NCBI GenBank assembly: GCA_004298015.1
Contig: SCSE01000079.1
Location: forward strand, 1 to 64,000
Length of the DNA stretch: 64,000 nt
Source of the DNA: Rhodanobacter sp.
Lineage (GTDB): Bacteria; Pseudomonadota; Gammaproteobacteria; Xanthomonadales; Rhodanobacteraceae
Reading direction: 5' to 3'
The notes under the pieces were generated by a model, which saw nothing but the letters and a program-made list of their open reading frames with translations, made no database searches and had not been told where the DNA came from. Within the stretch, counting starts at the first letter, position 1. Each line of letters begins with the position of its first letter. The position numbers were made by a program, and so were the translations under genes. This document shows positions 38,802 through 50,772 of this stretch, piece by piece.

Positions 38802-41552
38802 ATGGAAGCCAACCGCGAACCCGAGTTCTTGCCGCACGATGGGCCATTGCGCGAGGACGAGGGAAGACTCGGAACCATGGTCGGGAAAATGCTTGCCGAG
38901 CAGGGCGGGCGCGGGTTTTTCGAGCGCGTCGAGCAAGTGCGCACTGCCGCGATCCGGCGTCGACGTGAAGGCGAGTCGGTGACCGATCTGGCCGACTCGC
39001 TGGCGGGTCTCGATGCGGCGCATGCCGAGGCCATGGCGCGTGCCTTTGCCACCTATTTTCAGGCCGTGAATACTGCCGAACGCGTACACCGCATTCGTCG
39101 TCGTCGGGACTACCAGCGAGCTGGCGGCAAGCCGCAGCCGGAGTCGTTGCTGGATGTGCTCGGTCAGCTCAAGACGCAGGGTGTTGGCGCAGATGAACTG
39201 ATCGGCTGGCTCGACAAGCTGTGGATCGAGCCGGTGTTTACCGCGCATCCTACCGAGGCGGTGCGCCGCTCGTTGCTGGAGAAAGAGCAGGCCATCGTGC
39301 GATCGCTGGTGGACAACTTCGATTCGCAGCGCACCCCGCAGGAGCGCAAGGAGGATGACGATCGCATCTTCATGGCGCTGTCATCGGGTTGGCAGACCGC
39401 CGAGGCCTCGCCGGTGCGACCGACCGTGCAGGATGAGCACCACCACGTCGGCTTCTATCTGGCGAACCCGCTCTACCGCATCGTGCCGGCGTTGTACGAA
39501 TCGATGGCCGAGGCGCTGCAGACGGTTTACGGCGTGTCCGTTGCGTTGCCGAAGCTGCTCGGCTTCGCTACCTGGGTCGGTGGCGACATGGACGGCAACC
39601 CGAACGTCGGTGCGGACACGATCGCCGCCAGCCTGGCCAGTCAGCGCGCCCATGTGATCGAACACTATCTGGATGACGTGGCTGTGCTGGCGCGACTGCT
39701 AAGCCAGACCGAAAATCGCGTCGCGGTGGCGTCGCCACTGCTGCAGCGTCTGGCCGAGTACCGTGAGCGCTTTCCGCTGGCCGCCGGCAAAATCCGTCCG
39801 CGCCATGCCGACATGCCTTACCGCAGCTTGCTGACCTTGATCGGCGCGCGTCTGGAGGCGAGCCTGGACGACGCCCATGTGGAAGGCTATACCTCGGTCG
39901 ACGAACTGGTGGACGACTTGCAACTGATCGCGGACAGCCTGATCGGTCACCATGGTCTCCACGCCGGCGCCTATGCAGTGCAGCGTCTGATACGTCGGGT
40001 GACTACATTTGGCCTGCATCTGGCAAGGCTGGACGTGCGCCAGGATTCGCGTGTGCACGACGACGCACTGGCCGCCTTGCAGAGCGACCAGGATTGGCAT
40101 GAACGTGTGCCCGAGCAGCGCGCGCAACAGCTGGCCTCGTATGCCAGCGGCAGCCAGACATTCGAGGTCAGCGACGACGAGAACGCGGCCACCATGCGCG
40201 CGGTGTTCAGCCAGCTGCGTGATGCGCGCGCACGCTACGGCGCGGGAGCGATCGGCTTGTACATCATCAGCATGGCGCGCAGCGCCGCCGATGTGCTGGC
40301 GGTGCTGGCACTGGCGCGCTACGGCGAGTTGCTCGAATCGCTTCCTCCCACCGCCGGGGAGAAGGTGGCAAGTCATCCTGCGTTGCAGCAGGTGCCGCTG
40401 GACATTGCGCCGCTGTTCGAAACTGTCGATGACCTCAAGAACGCGCCGGCTACCTTGCGCGCCCTGCTGGCCGACCCGGTATATCGCCAGCACCTGGCCT
40501 CGCGGGGCGATCAACAATGGGTCATGCTGGGCTATTCCGACAGCGGCAAGGACGGCGGCACGCTGGCCTCGCGTTGGGGTCTGCAGCGGGCCCAGGTCGA
40601 GTTGCTCGAAGTGGCGCGCGAGGCCAGCATCAAGCTGGCGTTCTTCCATGGTCGCGGCGGGTCGGCCAGTCGTGGCGGCGCGCGCATCGCACCGGCACTG
40701 ATGTCCTCGCCCCGCGGCTCGGTCGCCGGGGTCATGCGGGTGACCGAGCAGGGCGAGGTGATCCACCGCAAATACGGCATTCGCACGCTGGCCCTGCGCA
40801 ATCTGGAGCAGACGGTGGGCGCCGTGTTGCGAGCCTCGATGCGTCCACGTGAGGTCGAGCCGCGCGAGGAGCGCTGGCGCGAGCAGATGGGCCAGCTGTC
40901 GGCGAGCAGTCGGCGCACCTACCGTGGGTTTGTCGATCACCCCCATTTTGTCGATTATTTCCGCACCGCCACGCCGATCGACGTGATCGAACGCATGACG
41001 CTCGGCTCGCGACCCTCCAGTCGGCGCAGCATGCGCGGGGTCCAGGACCTGCGGGCGATTCCGTGGGTGTTCGCCTGGACCCAGTGTCGCTCGATCCTGC
41101 CGGGCTGGTACGGACTGGGCAGTGCGCTGGAACACGGGGTGCAGACGTTCGGCGAAGCGGCGATGAAGGAAATGGCCAATGACTGGTCGTTCTTCAGCAA
41201 CATGCTCGACGACGTCGAGATGGTGCTGGCCAAGTGCGACCTGGACATTGCCGAGGCATTCTCGATGCTGTCCGGTCCGCTGCACGACGAGATGTTCGGC
41301 CTGGTGCGCGATGAATTCGCCCGCACCCGGCACTGGCTGCTGCGGCTGAAGGGCCACCAGGCGCTGTTGCAGGATGCGCCGCGGCTGGCAGCGTCGATCC
41401 GCCTGCGCAACCCCTACATCGATCCGATGAGCCTGCTGCAAGTCGACCTGCTGCAACGCTGGCGGGCCGGCGATCGCGCCGACGATGACTTGCTGCAGGC
41501 ACTCGTCGCCTGCGTCAACGGTGTCTCGCAGGGGCTGCAGAACACCGGCTGA
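38802..41552 (+). CDS. ppc: Phosphoenolpyruvate carboxylase
   Basis: '[15 protein letters not shown]', '[23 protein letters not shown]', '[14 protein letters not shown]', C-terminal 'NTG'. Confidence 0.97.
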   Translation: MEANREPEFLPHDGPLREDEGRLGTMVGKMLAEQGGRGFFERVEQVRTAAIRRRREGESVTDLADSLAGLDAAHAEAMARAFATYFQAVNTAERVHRIRRRRDYQRAGGKPQPESLLDVLGQLKTQGVGADELIGWLDKLWIEPVFTAHPTEAVRRSLLEKEQAIVRSLVDNFDSQRTPQERKEDDDRIFMALSSGWQTAEASPVRPTVQDEHHHVGFYLANPLYRIVPALYESMAEALQTVYGVSVALPKLLGFATWVGGDMDGNPNVGADTIAASLASQRAHVIEHYLDDVAVLARLLSQTENRVAVASPLLQRLAEYRERFPLAAGKIRPRHADMPYRSLLTLIGARLEASLDDAHVEGYTSVDELVDDLQLIADSLIGHHGLHAGAYAVQRLIRRVTTFGLHLARLDVRQDSRVHDDALAALQSDQDWHERVPEQRAQQLASYASGSQTFEVSDDENAATMRAVFSQLRDARARYGAGAIGLYIISMARSAADVLAVLALARYGELLESLPPTAGEKVASHPALQQVPLDIAPLFETVDDLKNAPATLRALLADPVYRQHLASRGDQQWVMLGYSDSGKDGGTLASRWGLQRAQVELLEVAREASIKLAFFHGRGGSASRGGARIAPALMSSPRGSVAGVMRVTEQGEVIHRKYGIRTLALRNLEQTVGAVLRASMRPREVEPREERWREQMGQLSASSRRTYRGFVDHPHFVDYFRTATPIDVIERMTLGSRPSSRRSMRGVQDLRAIPWVFAWTQCRSILPGWYGLGSALEHGVQTFGEAAMKEMANDWSFFSNMLDDVEMVLAKCDLDIAEAFSMLSGPLHDEMFGLVRDEFARTRHWLLRLKGHQALLQDAPRLAASIRLRNPYIDPMSLLQVDLLQRWRAGDRADDDLLQALVACVNGVSQGLQNTG

Positions 41553-41711
41553 GCGGCATAGCCGGCGATTTTCCTGCCAGGACAGTTGTTTGCGAAATGC
41601 GGCAGGATCAGCGCGAACGGCAGCGCCGGTCCTGCGGGTTTGAGGTCATCGGCCCCCTATCTGGCCAGTGATCACACGCGGGACTTCAGCCGAGATTCCC
41701 ACAGGCGCGCA

Positions 41712-41782
41712 GCGGCGGACGATGTCCGCCCCACAGATCTGTGCGGCGCTCCACGGGGCGTAGGGCGGACGCCGTCCGCCGC
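41712..41782. repeat. Pair of inverted REP-like units
   Basis: GCGGCGGACGATGTCCGCCCCAC (41712-41734) and GTAGGGCGGACGCCGTCCGCCGC (41760-41782) are reverse-complement-related copies. Confidence 0.7.
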
Positions 41783-41790
41783 CTGCTTCT

Positions 41791-43680
41791 TCAGCCGTCC
41801 AGCTCAGCCCAGCGCGCGTAGGCGGCTTCCAGTTCCGTCTGCAGCTTCGCCGCGGCTTCGTTGGCTTTCGTGATTGCTGCGCTGTCCTGCTTGAAGAAGT
41901 CCTCGCTGGACATCGCTTCCCCGTGGGCGGCAATGCCGGCTTCGAGTTGTTCGATACGCAATGGCAATTGCTCCAGCTCGCGTTGCTCCTTGAAGCTGAG
42001 CTTGCGCTTCGGTGGGGTGCTGGTCGGCGCCACCGGTGTGTCGTTGCGGGTCAGCCCCGGACGTGCGGCGGCGGCTGATTGTGCCGCAGCGGCGGCCGGC
42101 CTTTGCCGCAACCAGTCGCTGTAGCCGCCGACGTATTCACCGATGCGGCCTTCGCCCTCCAGCACCAGGGTGCTGGAGACCACGTTGTCGAGGAAGGCAC
42201 GATCGTGTGAGACCAGCAGCAGAGTGCCCTGGTAGTCGGTCAGCAGTTCTTCCAGCAGCTCCAGGGTTTCGACATCGAGATCGTTGGTCGGCTCATCCAT
42301 CACCAGCAGGTTGGACGGCTGGGCGAACAGCTTGGCCAGCAGCAGGCGGTTGCGTTCGCCGCCGGACAGCCGGGTGATCGGCGCGCGTGCGCGTTCGGGC
42401 GAGAACAGGAAATCCTGCAGGTAGCCGATGATGTGCTTGCGCTGGCCGTTGAGTTCAATGAATTCGCGGCCTTCGGCGACATTGTCCAGCGCGTTGAGCT
42501 TGTCGTTGAGCTGCACCCGGTGCTGGTCGAAGTAGGCAATCTGCAGACTGGTACCCCGCTCGGCACTGCCGCCCAGCGGCTGCAGTTCGCCCAGCATGAT
42601 CTTCAACAGGGTGCTCTTGCCGGCGCCGTTGGGACCGATGATCCCGATGCGGTCGCCGCGCATGATGGTGGTGGAGAGGTCGTCGATCAGTACGCGGCCG
42701 TCGTAGGCCTGGTGCACGTGCTGCAGGTCGATCACCTTCTTGCCGGAGGACTGTCCTGTCGCCACCGCCATCCGCGCGTTGCCGGTGAGATTGCGCCGCT
42801 CGGCACGCTCATTGCGCAGCGCCTTCAGCGCACGCACACGCCCCTCGTTGCGGGTGCGTCGGGCCTTGATGCCCTGGCGAATCCAGACCTCTTCCTGCGC
42901 CAGCTTCTTGTCGAACAGCGCATTGGCCTGCGACTCCGCATGCAGGCGCTCCTCGCGCCGGCGCAGGTAATTGTCGTAGTCCCCGGGCCAGTCGGTCAGC
43001 GCGCCGCGGTCGATCTCGACGATGCGCGTCGCCAGCGCGCGCAGGAAGCTGCGGTCGTGGGTGACAAAGATGATCGAGCCGCCGAACTGTTTGAGGAAGC
43101 CTTCCAGCCAGCCGATTGCCTCGATATCCAGATGGTTGGTGGGCTCGTCCAGCAGCAGTACGTCGGGCTTGCGTACCAGGGCCTGCGCCAGCAACACGCG
43201 GCGCTTCATGCCGCCGGACAAGGCGGCGAAGTCGGTTTCGCCGGGCAGCTCCAACTGGGTCAGCACCTCGGTCACCCGGCGATCGAGGTCCCAGCCGTGC
43301 TGTGCCTCGATCTGCGATTGCACGTCGCCCAGCGCGTCGAAGTCGGCCTGGGTGTTGAGGTCGTGCAGCAGGTGGTGATAGCGCGCCAGCAGATGGCCGA
43401 GATCGCCGAGGCCCTCGGAAACCACGTCGAACACGTTGCCGGCGGTGTTCTGCGGCACCTCCTGCGCCATCCGCGCCACCACCACGCCGTTCTGGATCCG
43501 CACTTCGCCGTCGTCGGCATGTAGCTCGCCGGCGATCAGCTTCATCAGGGTGGATTTGCCTTCGCCGTTGCGACCGACGATGCACACCCGCTCGTTCGCC
43601 TCGATCGACAGATCGACGTGTTCGAGCAGGAGCGGGCCGCCGATACTGAAGTCGACGCGTTGCAGCTGGATAAGAGACAT
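41791..43680 (-). CDS. uup: ABC-F family ATPase Uup
   Basis: Two ABC domains 'GRNGEGKSTLMK' / 'GPNGAGKSTLLK', 'LSGGMKRR', 'LSGGERNR', C-terminal coiled coil. Confidence 0.93.
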   Translation of the reverse strand: MSLIQLQRVDFSIGGPLLLEHVDLSIEANERVCIVGRNGEGKSTLMKLIAGELHADDGEVRIQNGVVVARMAQEVPQNTAGNVFDVVSEGLGDLGHLLARYHHLLHDLNTQADFDALGDVQSQIEAQHGWDLDRRVTEVLTQLELPGETDFAALSGGMKRRVLLAQALVRKPDVLLLDEPTNHLDIEAIGWLEGFLKQFGGSIIFVTHDRSFLRALATRIVEIDRGALTDWPGDYDNYLRRREERLHAESQANALFDKKLAQEEVWIRQGIKARRTRNEGRVRALKALRNERAERRNLTGNARMAVATGQSSGKKVIDLQHVHQAYDGRVLIDDLSTTIMRGDRIGIIGPNGAGKSTLLKIMLGELQPLGGSAERGTSLQIAYFDQHRVQLNDKLNALDNVAEGREFIELNGQRKHIIGYLQDFLFSPERARAPITRLSGGERNRLLLAKLFAQPSNLLVMDEPTNDLDVETLELLEELLTDYQGTLLLVSHDRAFLDNVVSSTLVLEGEGRIGEYVGGYSDWLRQRPAAAAAQSAAAARPGLTRNDTPVAPTSTPPKRKLSFKEQRELEQLPLRIEQLEAGIAAHGEAMSSEDFFKQDSAAITKANEAAAKLQTELEAAYARWAELDG

Positions 43681-43785
43681 GCCCTATTGTAGCTGCCTCG
43701 GTGCCGGTCTGACGGCTCCTGTTGACGAAAGCCCGCACGTGGATGCCCTACAATCGGTGCCTTGTCTTTCGCAGTGAGGCTGGCC

Positions 43786-44391
43786 ATGAATCGTTGGGAT
43801 GAGCGTTACACCGGTGAGGCATTCCTGTTCGGCACGACGCCGAACGCATTTCTGGTGGCGCAGAAGGAACGTCTCCCGGCCACCGGAAGCGCCTTGGCGG
43901 TGGCCGACGGCGAAGGTCGTAACGGGGTATGGTTGGCCGAGCAGGGTCTGCACGTACTGGCGGTGGATGCCTCGCAGGTAGGGCTGGCCAAGAGTCGGCA
44001 ACTGGCCGCCGAACGCGGTGTCTCCATGCAGCAGGAGCTGGCCGATCTGGCGCAGTGGGACTTCGGCCACGAACGCTTCGACGTGATTGCCGCGATCTTC
44101 ATCCAGTTTGCCGACCCCGCCTTGCGAGAGCGACTGTTCGCTGGCATGCAGGCGGCGCTGAAACCCGGCGGCCTGCTGCTGCTGGAAGGCTATCGTCCCG
44201 AGCAGCTCGATTATGCGACCGGTGGTCCACCGGAGATCGAGAACCTGTATACCGAGGCGCTGCTGCGTGATGGCTTTCCGACATTGGAGATCGAGCATCT
44301 GGCCGTCTACGACACCGAAATCCACGAAGGCGCAGGGCACCACGGCATGTCCGCGTTGATCGACCTGGTGGTACGCAAGCCAAAGGGCTGA
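43786..44391 (+). CDS. Class I SAM-dependent methyltransferase
   Basis: 'WDERYTGEAFLFGTTPN', 'VADGEGRNGVWLAEQGLHVLAVDAS'. Confidence 0.88.
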   Translation: MNRWDERYTGEAFLFGTTPNAFLVAQKERLPATGSALAVADGEGRNGVWLAEQGLHVLAVDASQVGLAKSRQLAAERGVSMQQELADLAQWDFGHERFDVIAAIFIQFADPALRERLFAGMQAALKPGGLLLLEGYRPEQLDYATGGPPEIENLYTEALLRDGFPTLEIEHLAVYDTEIHEGAGHHGMSALIDLVVRKPKG

Positions 44392-44553
44392 AAGCCCGCG
44401 CTCCAGCATGGTATTTCGCGCGGAGCTTGGCGTCAGGGGCCAGCGTGTTGCGTATTTTCATTCAGCACGACCTCAACCACCACCTGGCTCGCTTGCGTCC
44501 GGCCCGCTCAAGGGCGCGGCTGTACTGATTCAGAACTCGTGCGAGATCATGCG

Positions 44554-45102
44554 ATGACCGCTTTCCGTTGTACCGCCAAACTGCTCAAGGTAATGAAGGC
44601 AACGCCCGTTGCGAACCCAGCACCAGCCAGCAACAAGCTCGGCGAATGGACGGCAACCCTGGTTCGTGTCTCGCGTATCCAGCTGGTGTTGGCGGTGAGT
44701 GAGCCGACCCGGTTTGCAGTGGCAATCAACGCGGCACCCTACGCGACGATAGCGGAACGTTTCAGTCAGGCGATTTTCAAGGCCTTGCTCGATCTGGGTA
44801 TCACCGCTGACATGGCCGCGATGGAGGCGGAGGCGATCAAGCCGGTACAGGTGGCGAAGAGCAATTCGCGCTCCGTGCTTGGCACGCTCAATCAGTTCGC
44901 CTGGCAGGCGGAATGCGCGATCTACAGCCGGGACGCGTGCTCGGCGGTGGAGTTGACCCGCGATCTGGCGAGGATGATCGTGCTGAAGCCGAAAGGCATC
45001 GACTTTCCCGCTGACCGCGTGCGCGAGGCATTTGGATTGCCACCGATCGATCGTCGAGATCGGCGGTGGGACGACTTGCCGCCCGGAACTACCCTGCATT
45101 GA
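44554..45102 (+). CDS. Hypothetical protein, DUF6933-like
   Basis: N-terminus 'FRCTAKLLKVM' and overall length consistent with this family; family assignment tentative. Confidence 0.65.
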   Translation: MTAFRCTAKLLKVMKATPVANPAPASNKLGEWTATLVRVSRIQLVLAVSEPTRFAVAINAAPYATIAERFSQAIFKALLDLGITADMAAMEAEAIKPVQVAKSNSRSVLGTLNQFAWQAECAIYSRDACSAVELTRDLARMIVLKPKGIDFPADRVREAFGLPPIDRRDRRWDDLPPGTTLH

Positions 45103-45104
45103 AA

Positions 45105-45126
45105 AAAAGGCCGCCCAAGGGCGGCC
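45105..45126 (-). terminator. Intrinsic terminator for metK
   Basis: Minus strand GGCCGCCC-TT-GGGCGGCC-TTTTTTT. Confidence 0.85.
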
Positions 45127-45154
45127 TCTCTGAGCGGCTTTGACGGGCGGCCGC

Positions 45155-46354
45155 TTACTTCAGCTTGGCATCGGCGCGCAGCGCTTCGGCCTTGTCGGTC
45201 TGTTCCCACGAAAACGCGGTGAAGACGTTGCCGTGGGCGTCCTTCATCTTGTGCGGGGTGCGGCCGAAGTGGCCATAGCTGGCGGTCTGCTGGTAGATCG
45301 GATGGATCAGGTCGAGCATCTGCAGGATGCCGTACGGGCGCAGGTCGAAATGTTTTCGGATCAGTTTTTCGATCTTCTCGTCGCTGATCTTGCCGGTGCC
45401 GAAGGTGGTGACCGAGATCGAGGTCGGGTGGGCCACGCCGATGGCGTAGCTGACCTGCACTTCACAGCGGTCGGCGATGCCGGCGGCGACGATGTTCTTG
45501 GCCACGTAACGGGCGGCGTAGGCAGCTGAACGGTCGACCTTGGACGGGTCCTTGCCGGAGAACGCGCCGCCGCCGTGGCGCGCCCAGCCGCCGTAGGTGT
45601 CGACGATGATCTTGCGCCCGGTGAGGCCGCAGTCACCGACCGGTCCGCCAATCACGAACTTGCCGGTCGGGTTGATGTGGAACTTGGTGGCCTTGTGCAG
45701 CAGCTTGGCTGGCAGCACCGGCTTGAGGATGTATTCGCGCACGGCCTCGATCAGATCCTTTTGCTTCACATCGGGATCGTGCTGGGTCGACAGCACTACC
45801 GCGTCGATCGCCACCGCCTTGTCGTTCTCGTAGCGCAGGGTGACCTGGCTCTTGGCATCCGGGCGCAGCCACGGCAGTGGCGAGTTCTTCTTCTTGCGGA
45901 CCTTGGCCTGTTGCTCGACGAGGCGGTGCGCGTAGTGGATCGCCGCCGGCATCATGTCCCTGGTTTCATGGGTGGCGTAGCCGAACATCAGGCCCTGGTC
46001 GCCGGCACCCTGGTCTTCGGGTTTCTTGCGGTCGACGCCCTGGTTGATATCCGGCGACTGCTTGCCGATCAGATTGAGTACGCCACAGGTCTCGCCGTCG
46101 AAACCGACTTCGCTGGAGTTGTAGCCGATGTCGAGGATTACCTTGCGGGTCAAGGCCTCGAGATCGATCCATGCGCTGGTGGTGACTTCGCCGGCGACGA
46201 TCGCCACGCCGGTCTTCACCATCGTTTCGCAGGCGACGCGGGCGCGCGGATCCTGGGCCAGGATGGCGTCGAGCACGGCATCGGAAATCTGGTCGGCAAT
46301 CTTGTCCGGATGGCCTTCGGAGACCGATTCGGAGGTAAAGAGATGGCTGCTCAT
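45155..46354 (-). CDS. metK: S-adenosylmethionine synthetase
   Basis: '[24 protein letters not shown]', '[12 protein letters not shown]', '[18 protein letters not shown]'. Confidence 0.97.
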   Translation of the reverse strand: MSSHLFTSESVSEGHPDKIADQISDAVLDAILAQDPRARVACETMVKTGVAIVAGEVTTSAWIDLEALTRKVILDIGYNSSEVGFDGETCGVLNLIGKQSPDINQGVDRKKPEDQGAGDQGLMFGYATHETRDMMPAAIHYAHRLVEQQAKVRKKKNSPLPWLRPDAKSQVTLRYENDKAVAIDAVVLSTQHDPDVKQKDLIEAVREYILKPVLPAKLLHKATKFHINPTGKFVIGGPVGDCGLTGRKIIVDTYGGWARHGGGAFSGKDPSKVDRSAAYAARYVAKNIVAAGIADRCEVQVSYAIGVAHPTSISVTTFGTGKISDEKIEKLIRKHFDLRPYGILQMLDLIHPIYQQTASYGHFGRTPHKMKDAHGNVFTAFSWEQTDKAEALRADAKLK

Positions 46355-46363
46355 CGCTTGATA

Positions 46364-46389
46364 TATCCTTCCTTGCGGATAAAGAGATA
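46364..46389. promoter_or_regulatory. 26-bp dyad upstream of metK (met-operator candidate)
   Basis: TATCCTTCCTTGCGGATAAAGAGATA, reverse complement TATCTCTTTATCCGCAAGGAAGGATA. Confidence 0.6.
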
Positions 46390-46497
46390 AAGTGTGGCCC
46401 GGCATGATACAACGGCTCGGGCCGGTTTGCAGCTGAGCTCGAATTTGGCGATGCAGATTCGGTTCAGACGTCCGGAAGGCTGCGCTTCGCGCCCTTT

Positions 46498-47829
46498 TCA
46501 GAGCAGCTCACAACGGTTGCGACCGCCATGCTTGGCCAGGTACAGCGCCTGATCGGCCCGTTCAAAGGCACTGTCGGGCGTGTCGCCAGCCTGCAGCGTG
46601 GTCACTCCGCACGAAAGGGTGATGCGTACCGGTTGCTGCTGGACGCAGAAGCCGATGTTTTCGATGCCGAGGCGCAGCGTTTCAGCGCTTCGCAAGCCTG
46701 CCTCGGCGCTGGTAGCCGTGAGGATGACGGCGAATTCCTCGCCGCCATAGCGTGCCAGCAGGTCTTCGGCACGCAATCTGGCCTTGAGCTGTTCGGCAAC
46801 AATACGCAGCGCTCGGTCGCCGGCGCTATGCCCGAAGCTGTCGTTGATGTGCTTGAAGCGGTCAATATCGAGCACAAGCAGGCACATCGCAGCGCCTGGC
46901 TGCATGGCTTGCAGGCAGGCTCGGGCCATATGCTGCTCGAACACCATCCGGTTTGCGATCCCGGTCAGCGGGTCGGTGGCGGCAAGTTGCTGCTCCTGGC
47001 GCAGACTGGCCTCCATGAATTGCGCTGATCTTTCCAGTTCACGAATGCGCTGGTTCATCTTTTCGGCGCGGAGCTGCCAGCCCCTGGCACGCGCATCCTC
47101 GCGTTCGCGGAAGGTTTTCAGGTGGGTGGTTATCGTCACCAGCCGTGATTGGACCTCCTCCTGCAACGAGTCGAGGTCCCGGGTCAGCTGAATATGGGTT
47201 CCCAGCGCGTCGAGCTCGCTGCTCAGTCGGCGGTCGAAGTCCTGACGTACGCCGCAACCTTTACGCTGATCGACATTCTCGTCGTCGAGGTATCGGGCCA
47301 ATTCGTCCAGTTGCCCGGTCACCTCGGTCAGCAGGCGTTCTGCAGCGTCTTTCTGTTCGCGGATCTGTCGGACGCGACGATTGACCAGGCCGGCCAGTGT
47401 CTCGACATGGCGTGCAAGTATCGACGCGTCGGCGGCAGCGCCGAGGGCCGCGCGCAAAGTGGACAGCTGTGCCGCGGACGCGTCGCCGAGGCGAAGCCGG
47501 TCGATCAGCTCCAGCAGTATTCCACGGGCCGAGGAGATCGACGTCGCTACCTCGTTCGGAGTCGGCAGCGGTGGCTCGTCGAGAGACTTTACGGCGTCGG
47601 TAAGGGTCGCGATCAGGGACTCATACGTTTCCTCGGCAGCTGACTCACGCACCTGGCGGCGAATGTCGTGCAGCGAGGTATCCAACGCGGTCGTGCGCCC
47701 TTCGGCAGCATAGGTCAGACGTGTGGCGAGGCGGCGCAAAAGCTCGTCGACACGAGCCCAATGGATCTCTAAGCGGTCAAGCCGCAGGATGGCCTCCTGG
47801 GTTGCGAATGGAGTCTGAATGGGGTCCAT
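46498..47829 (-). CDS. GGDEF-domain diguanylate cyclase
   Basis: '[18 protein letters not shown]', '[12 protein letters not shown]'. Confidence 0.94.
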   Translation of the reverse strand: MDPIQTPFATQEAILRLDRLEIHWARVDELLRRLATRLTYAAEGRTTALDTSLHDIRRQVRESAAEETYESLIATLTDAVKSLDEPPLPTPNEVATSISSARGILLELIDRLRLGDASAAQLSTLRAALGAAADASILARHVETLAGLVNRRVRQIREQKDAAERLLTEVTGQLDELARYLDDENVDQRKGCGVRQDFDRRLSSELDALGTHIQLTRDLDSLQEEVQSRLVTITTHLKTFREREDARARGWQLRAEKMNQRIRELERSAQFMEASLRQEQQLAATDPLTGIANRMVFEQHMARACLQAMQPGAAMCLLVLDIDRFKHINDSFGHSAGDRALRIVAEQLKARLRAEDLLARYGGEEFAVILTATSAEAGLRSAETLRLGIENIGFCVQQQPVRITLSCGVTTLQAGDTPDSAFERADQALYLAKHGGRNRCELL

Positions 47830-48083
47830 GAGGCTACGCTGTTTACCGAGCTTTCATGGTACGCGGGGAAAGCGCCGAAAGCACCCTGCCGTGGCTGGTG
47901 AACGGTGGGTACAGCCGCCGCCGCTGCCGGCAGCAGCGGACATCGCTTGTCACCGGTAGACGTTGCGCCTGGCGTGGTCGATGTTGCTGAATGATGGGAG
48001 GCGGTCTACGCAGGAAGCTTCGGCGGAAGCTCGGGCGCGGCTCACCGTCGAGGTTGGACTGACGTTTGAAACGGTTGAATCCA

Positions 48084-48117
48084 GGGCCTCTCCCGTCCCG
48101 GTGGGCGGGAGAGGCCC
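48084..48117. terminator. Strong hairpin downstream of metE
   Basis: GGGCCTCTCCCG-N10-CGGGAGAGGCCC perfect 12-bp stem. Confidence 0.6.
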
Positions 48118-48121
48118 TCAT

Positions 48122-50413
48122 TTATGCTGCCAGCTGGAGTTCGTCCCGCAGTTGCCGGGCACTGTCGACCATGCGGCGCAGCGCCAGTTCTACCTCGGGC
48201 CAGCCACGGGTTTTCAGGCCGCAGTCGGGGTTGATCCACAGTTGCGCGGGTTGCAGCACGTCCAGGGCCTTGTGCAGCAAATCGAGCATCTCCTCCACTG
48301 CGGGTACGCGGGGGGAGTGAATGTCATACACGCCCGGGCCGATGCCATTGGGGTAATGAAAACGCACAAACGCATCCAGCAGCTCCATCCGCGAACGACT
48401 GGTTTCGATCGAGATGACGTCGGCATCCATGGCGGCTACCGCCTCGATGATGTCGTTGAATTCGGAATAACACATGTGGGTATGGATCTGTGTCGTGTCG
48501 CGGACGCCACCGGCAGTGATGCGAAAGCACTCCACCGCCCAGTCCAGATAGCGTGGCCAGTCGATGTGGCGCAGAGGCAGACCTTCGCGTAGGGCCGGTT
48601 CGTCGATCTGGATGATCTCGATGCCTGCAGCTTCCAGGTCGTGCACTTCGTCGCGCAGCGCGAGTGCCATTTGTCGACAGACCGTTTCCCTGGGCAAGTC
48701 GTCGCGCACGAAGGACCATTGCAGCATGGTCACCGGCCCGGTGAGCATGCCTTTCATCGGCTTGGTGGTGAGCGATTGTGCATAGCTCGACCAGCGTACG
48801 GTCATCGGTGCGCGACGTGCGACGTCACCGTAGATCACCGGTGGTTTGACGCAACGTGAGCCGTAGCTCTGCACCCAACCGAGTTTTGTGAACAGGTAGC
48901 CGTCCAATTGCTCCCCGAAATACTCGACCATGTCGTTGCGCTCAGGTTCCCCGTGCACCAGTACATCCAGGCCGATAGCTTCCTGGAAACGCACCACGCG
49001 CTCGATCTCCGCTTGCAGCATGGCCTCGTAGGCGTCTTCATCCAGCCTGCCACTGCGGTAGGCGGCGCGAGCCTTGCGCAGCGTGTCGGTCTGCGGAAAG
49101 GAGCCGATCGTGGTGGTCGGTAACGGTGGCAGTGGGCGGATTTCGGACTGTGTCATCCGACGCATCGCGTAGGCCGACCGACGCAACGAGGCTTGTGGTC
49201 CGAGCGTGTTCAGACGGCTGCGGACTTCCGTGTTGATCACGCCCGGGGTATGAACCTGCGCATTCAACAAGGCCTGTTGTGCGGCGAGTGCGGCCATGGC
49301 CTCGGGCTGGTCTGCCAGCGCATCGGCGTACACCCGGAGCTCCTCGATTTTCTGCCGTGCGAAGGCCATCGGCGCGCGCTGCTTCGGATCGAGCGTGGTT
49401 TCCGCTTCGAGGTCGATCGGGACGTGCAGCAGCGAGCAGGATGGAGCAAGCCACAGGTGGTCGCCGCCCAGGCGCTCCCGGGCTTTGCGCAGGGCAGGTA
49501 GCACGCGGTCCGGTGAGCTGCGCCATACGTTGCGGCCATCGACCACGCCGACACTGAGGATGTGTCCGGATGGCAGCGCGTCGAGCACGGCATCGAGCTG
49601 TTCCGGTGCGCGCGCCAGATCGATGTGCAGGCCATCCACGGGCAGCGTGCTGGCCAGCGTCAGGTTATCGCCCAGGGCGCCAAAGTAGCTGGCCAGCAAC
49701 AGCCGTGGGCGGTGCGCCTCGGCAAGGCTGGCATAGGCCTGACGATAGGCTGCGTGGTCATCGCCGTCCAGATCCAGCACCAGACAGGGCTCGTCCAGTT
49801 GGACCCAGTCGGCGCCGGCATCGGCCAGTTGCCCGAGCAGTTCGATGTAGGCTGGCAGCAGCGCCTCGAGCAGGGCCAGGCGGTCACTGCCGTCCACGGT
49901 CTTGGACAGCAGCAGGAACGACACCGGCCCCAGCAGCACCGGGCGTGCCTGATGGCCTTGCTCGCGAGCTTCGCGAAATTCCGCCAGCGGCTTGTCACCG
50001 GTCAGCGCAAAGTGTTGATTGGCCTCGAGCTCCGGTACCAGGTAGTGGTAGTTGGTATCGAACCACTTGGTCATTTCCAGCGCCGCGAGGTCATGGCCGT
50101 CGCGTTTGTGGCCGCGCGCCATGGCGAAATAGCCGTCCAGTGCATTTTCGGCAAATATCGGGCGGTAACGTGACGGGATGGCGTCGAACAGCACCGCCGT
50201 ATCCAGTACATGGTCGTACAGGCTGAAGTCGTTGCATGGCACCACGTGGGCGCCGGCATCCACGGCCAGGCGCCAATGTCGCCGACGCAGGCCGCGTGCG
50301 GTGTCGAGCAGGGCTTGCGCGGGGGCCTCACCGCGCCAGTGTGATTCGAGTGATCGCTTGAGTTCGCGCTTGAGGCCGATGCGCGGAAAGCCTGAGTGGG
50401 TAACGAGTGACAT
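48122..50413 (-). CDS. metE: Cobalamin-independent methionine synthase
   Basis: 'THSGFPRIGLKRELKRSLESHWRG', 'TTTIGSFPQTDTLRKAR', 'THMCYSEFNDII'. Confidence 0.97.
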   Translation of the reverse strand: MSLVTHSGFPRIGLKRELKRSLESHWRGEAPAQALLDTARGLRRRHWRLAVDAGAHVVPCNDFSLYDHVLDTAVLFDAIPSRYRPIFAENALDGYFAMARGHKRDGHDLAALEMTKWFDTNYHYLVPELEANQHFALTGDKPLAEFREAREQGHQARPVLLGPVSFLLLSKTVDGSDRLALLEALLPAYIELLGQLADAGADWVQLDEPCLVLDLDGDDHAAYRQAYASLAEAHRPRLLLASYFGALGDNLTLASTLPVDGLHIDLARAPEQLDAVLDALPSGHILSVGVVDGRNVWRSSPDRVLPALRKARERLGGDHLWLAPSCSLLHVPIDLEAETTLDPKQRAPMAFARQKIEELRVYADALADQPEAMAALAAQQALLNAQVHTPGVINTEVRSRLNTLGPQASLRRSAYAMRRMTQSEIRPLPPLPTTTIGSFPQTDTLRKARAAYRSGRLDEDAYEAMLQAEIERVVRFQEAIGLDVLVHGEPERNDMVEYFGEQLDGYLFTKLGWVQSYGSRCVKPPVIYGDVARRAPMTVRWSSYAQSLTTKPMKGMLTGPVTMLQWSFVRDDLPRETVCRQMALALRDEVHDLEAAGIEIIQIDEPALREGLPLRHIDWPRYLDWAVECFRITAGGVRDTTQIHTHMCYSEFNDIIEAVAAMDADVISIETSRSRMELLDAFVRFHYPNGIGPGVYDIHSPRVPAVEEMLDLLHKALDVLQPAQLWINPDCGLKTRGWPEVELALRRMVDSARQLRDELQLAA

Positions 50414-50619
50414 GGAAATTCCTCTTGCAGGATGGGCAAAGAGGAACGAAGGGTGGCTGGCAGAGTTTGCCAGCCGTTGACCTTCGCCCCCGCGGGCGAA
50501 CCGGCATGGCCACGGGGCAGACGGAGTACGCGTGCCTTTCGCACGTCGAGGCGGCAGGCACACGCGCTCCGGTGTTTCCCCGCGGAAACGCCAGGTCGGA
50601 CGGACGCGCGAACGCACGC

Positions 50620-50770
50620 TTCCGGCTGAGGCAGGTATTCGGGCTCGTGGACAGACTGTCAGGCCTACTGTCCGTCGCTTCCCGGACGCATCGCGTCCAG
50701 TGCTTGTGACGGGGTTCGTTTCCACATACCGCTGCGGGGCAGCGCCGGATTTGCACCGGCTTCCCTTGAG
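50620..50770 (-). ncRNA. Cobalamin riboswitch
   Basis: Minus strand GGGAAGCCGGTGCAAATCCGGCGCTGCCCCGCAGCGGTATGTGG...GTCACAAGCACTGG...CGGGAAG...GAGCCCGAATACCTGCCT; boundaries approximate. Confidence 0.9.
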
Positions 50771-50772
50771 AT

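Noticed and set aside
39699-41456. 585-aa minus-strand ORF
   Set aside because: Antisense shadow of ppc; His/Gln/Arg-rich low-quality protein.
42433-43524. 363-aa + strand ORF
   Set aside because: Antisense shadow of uup.
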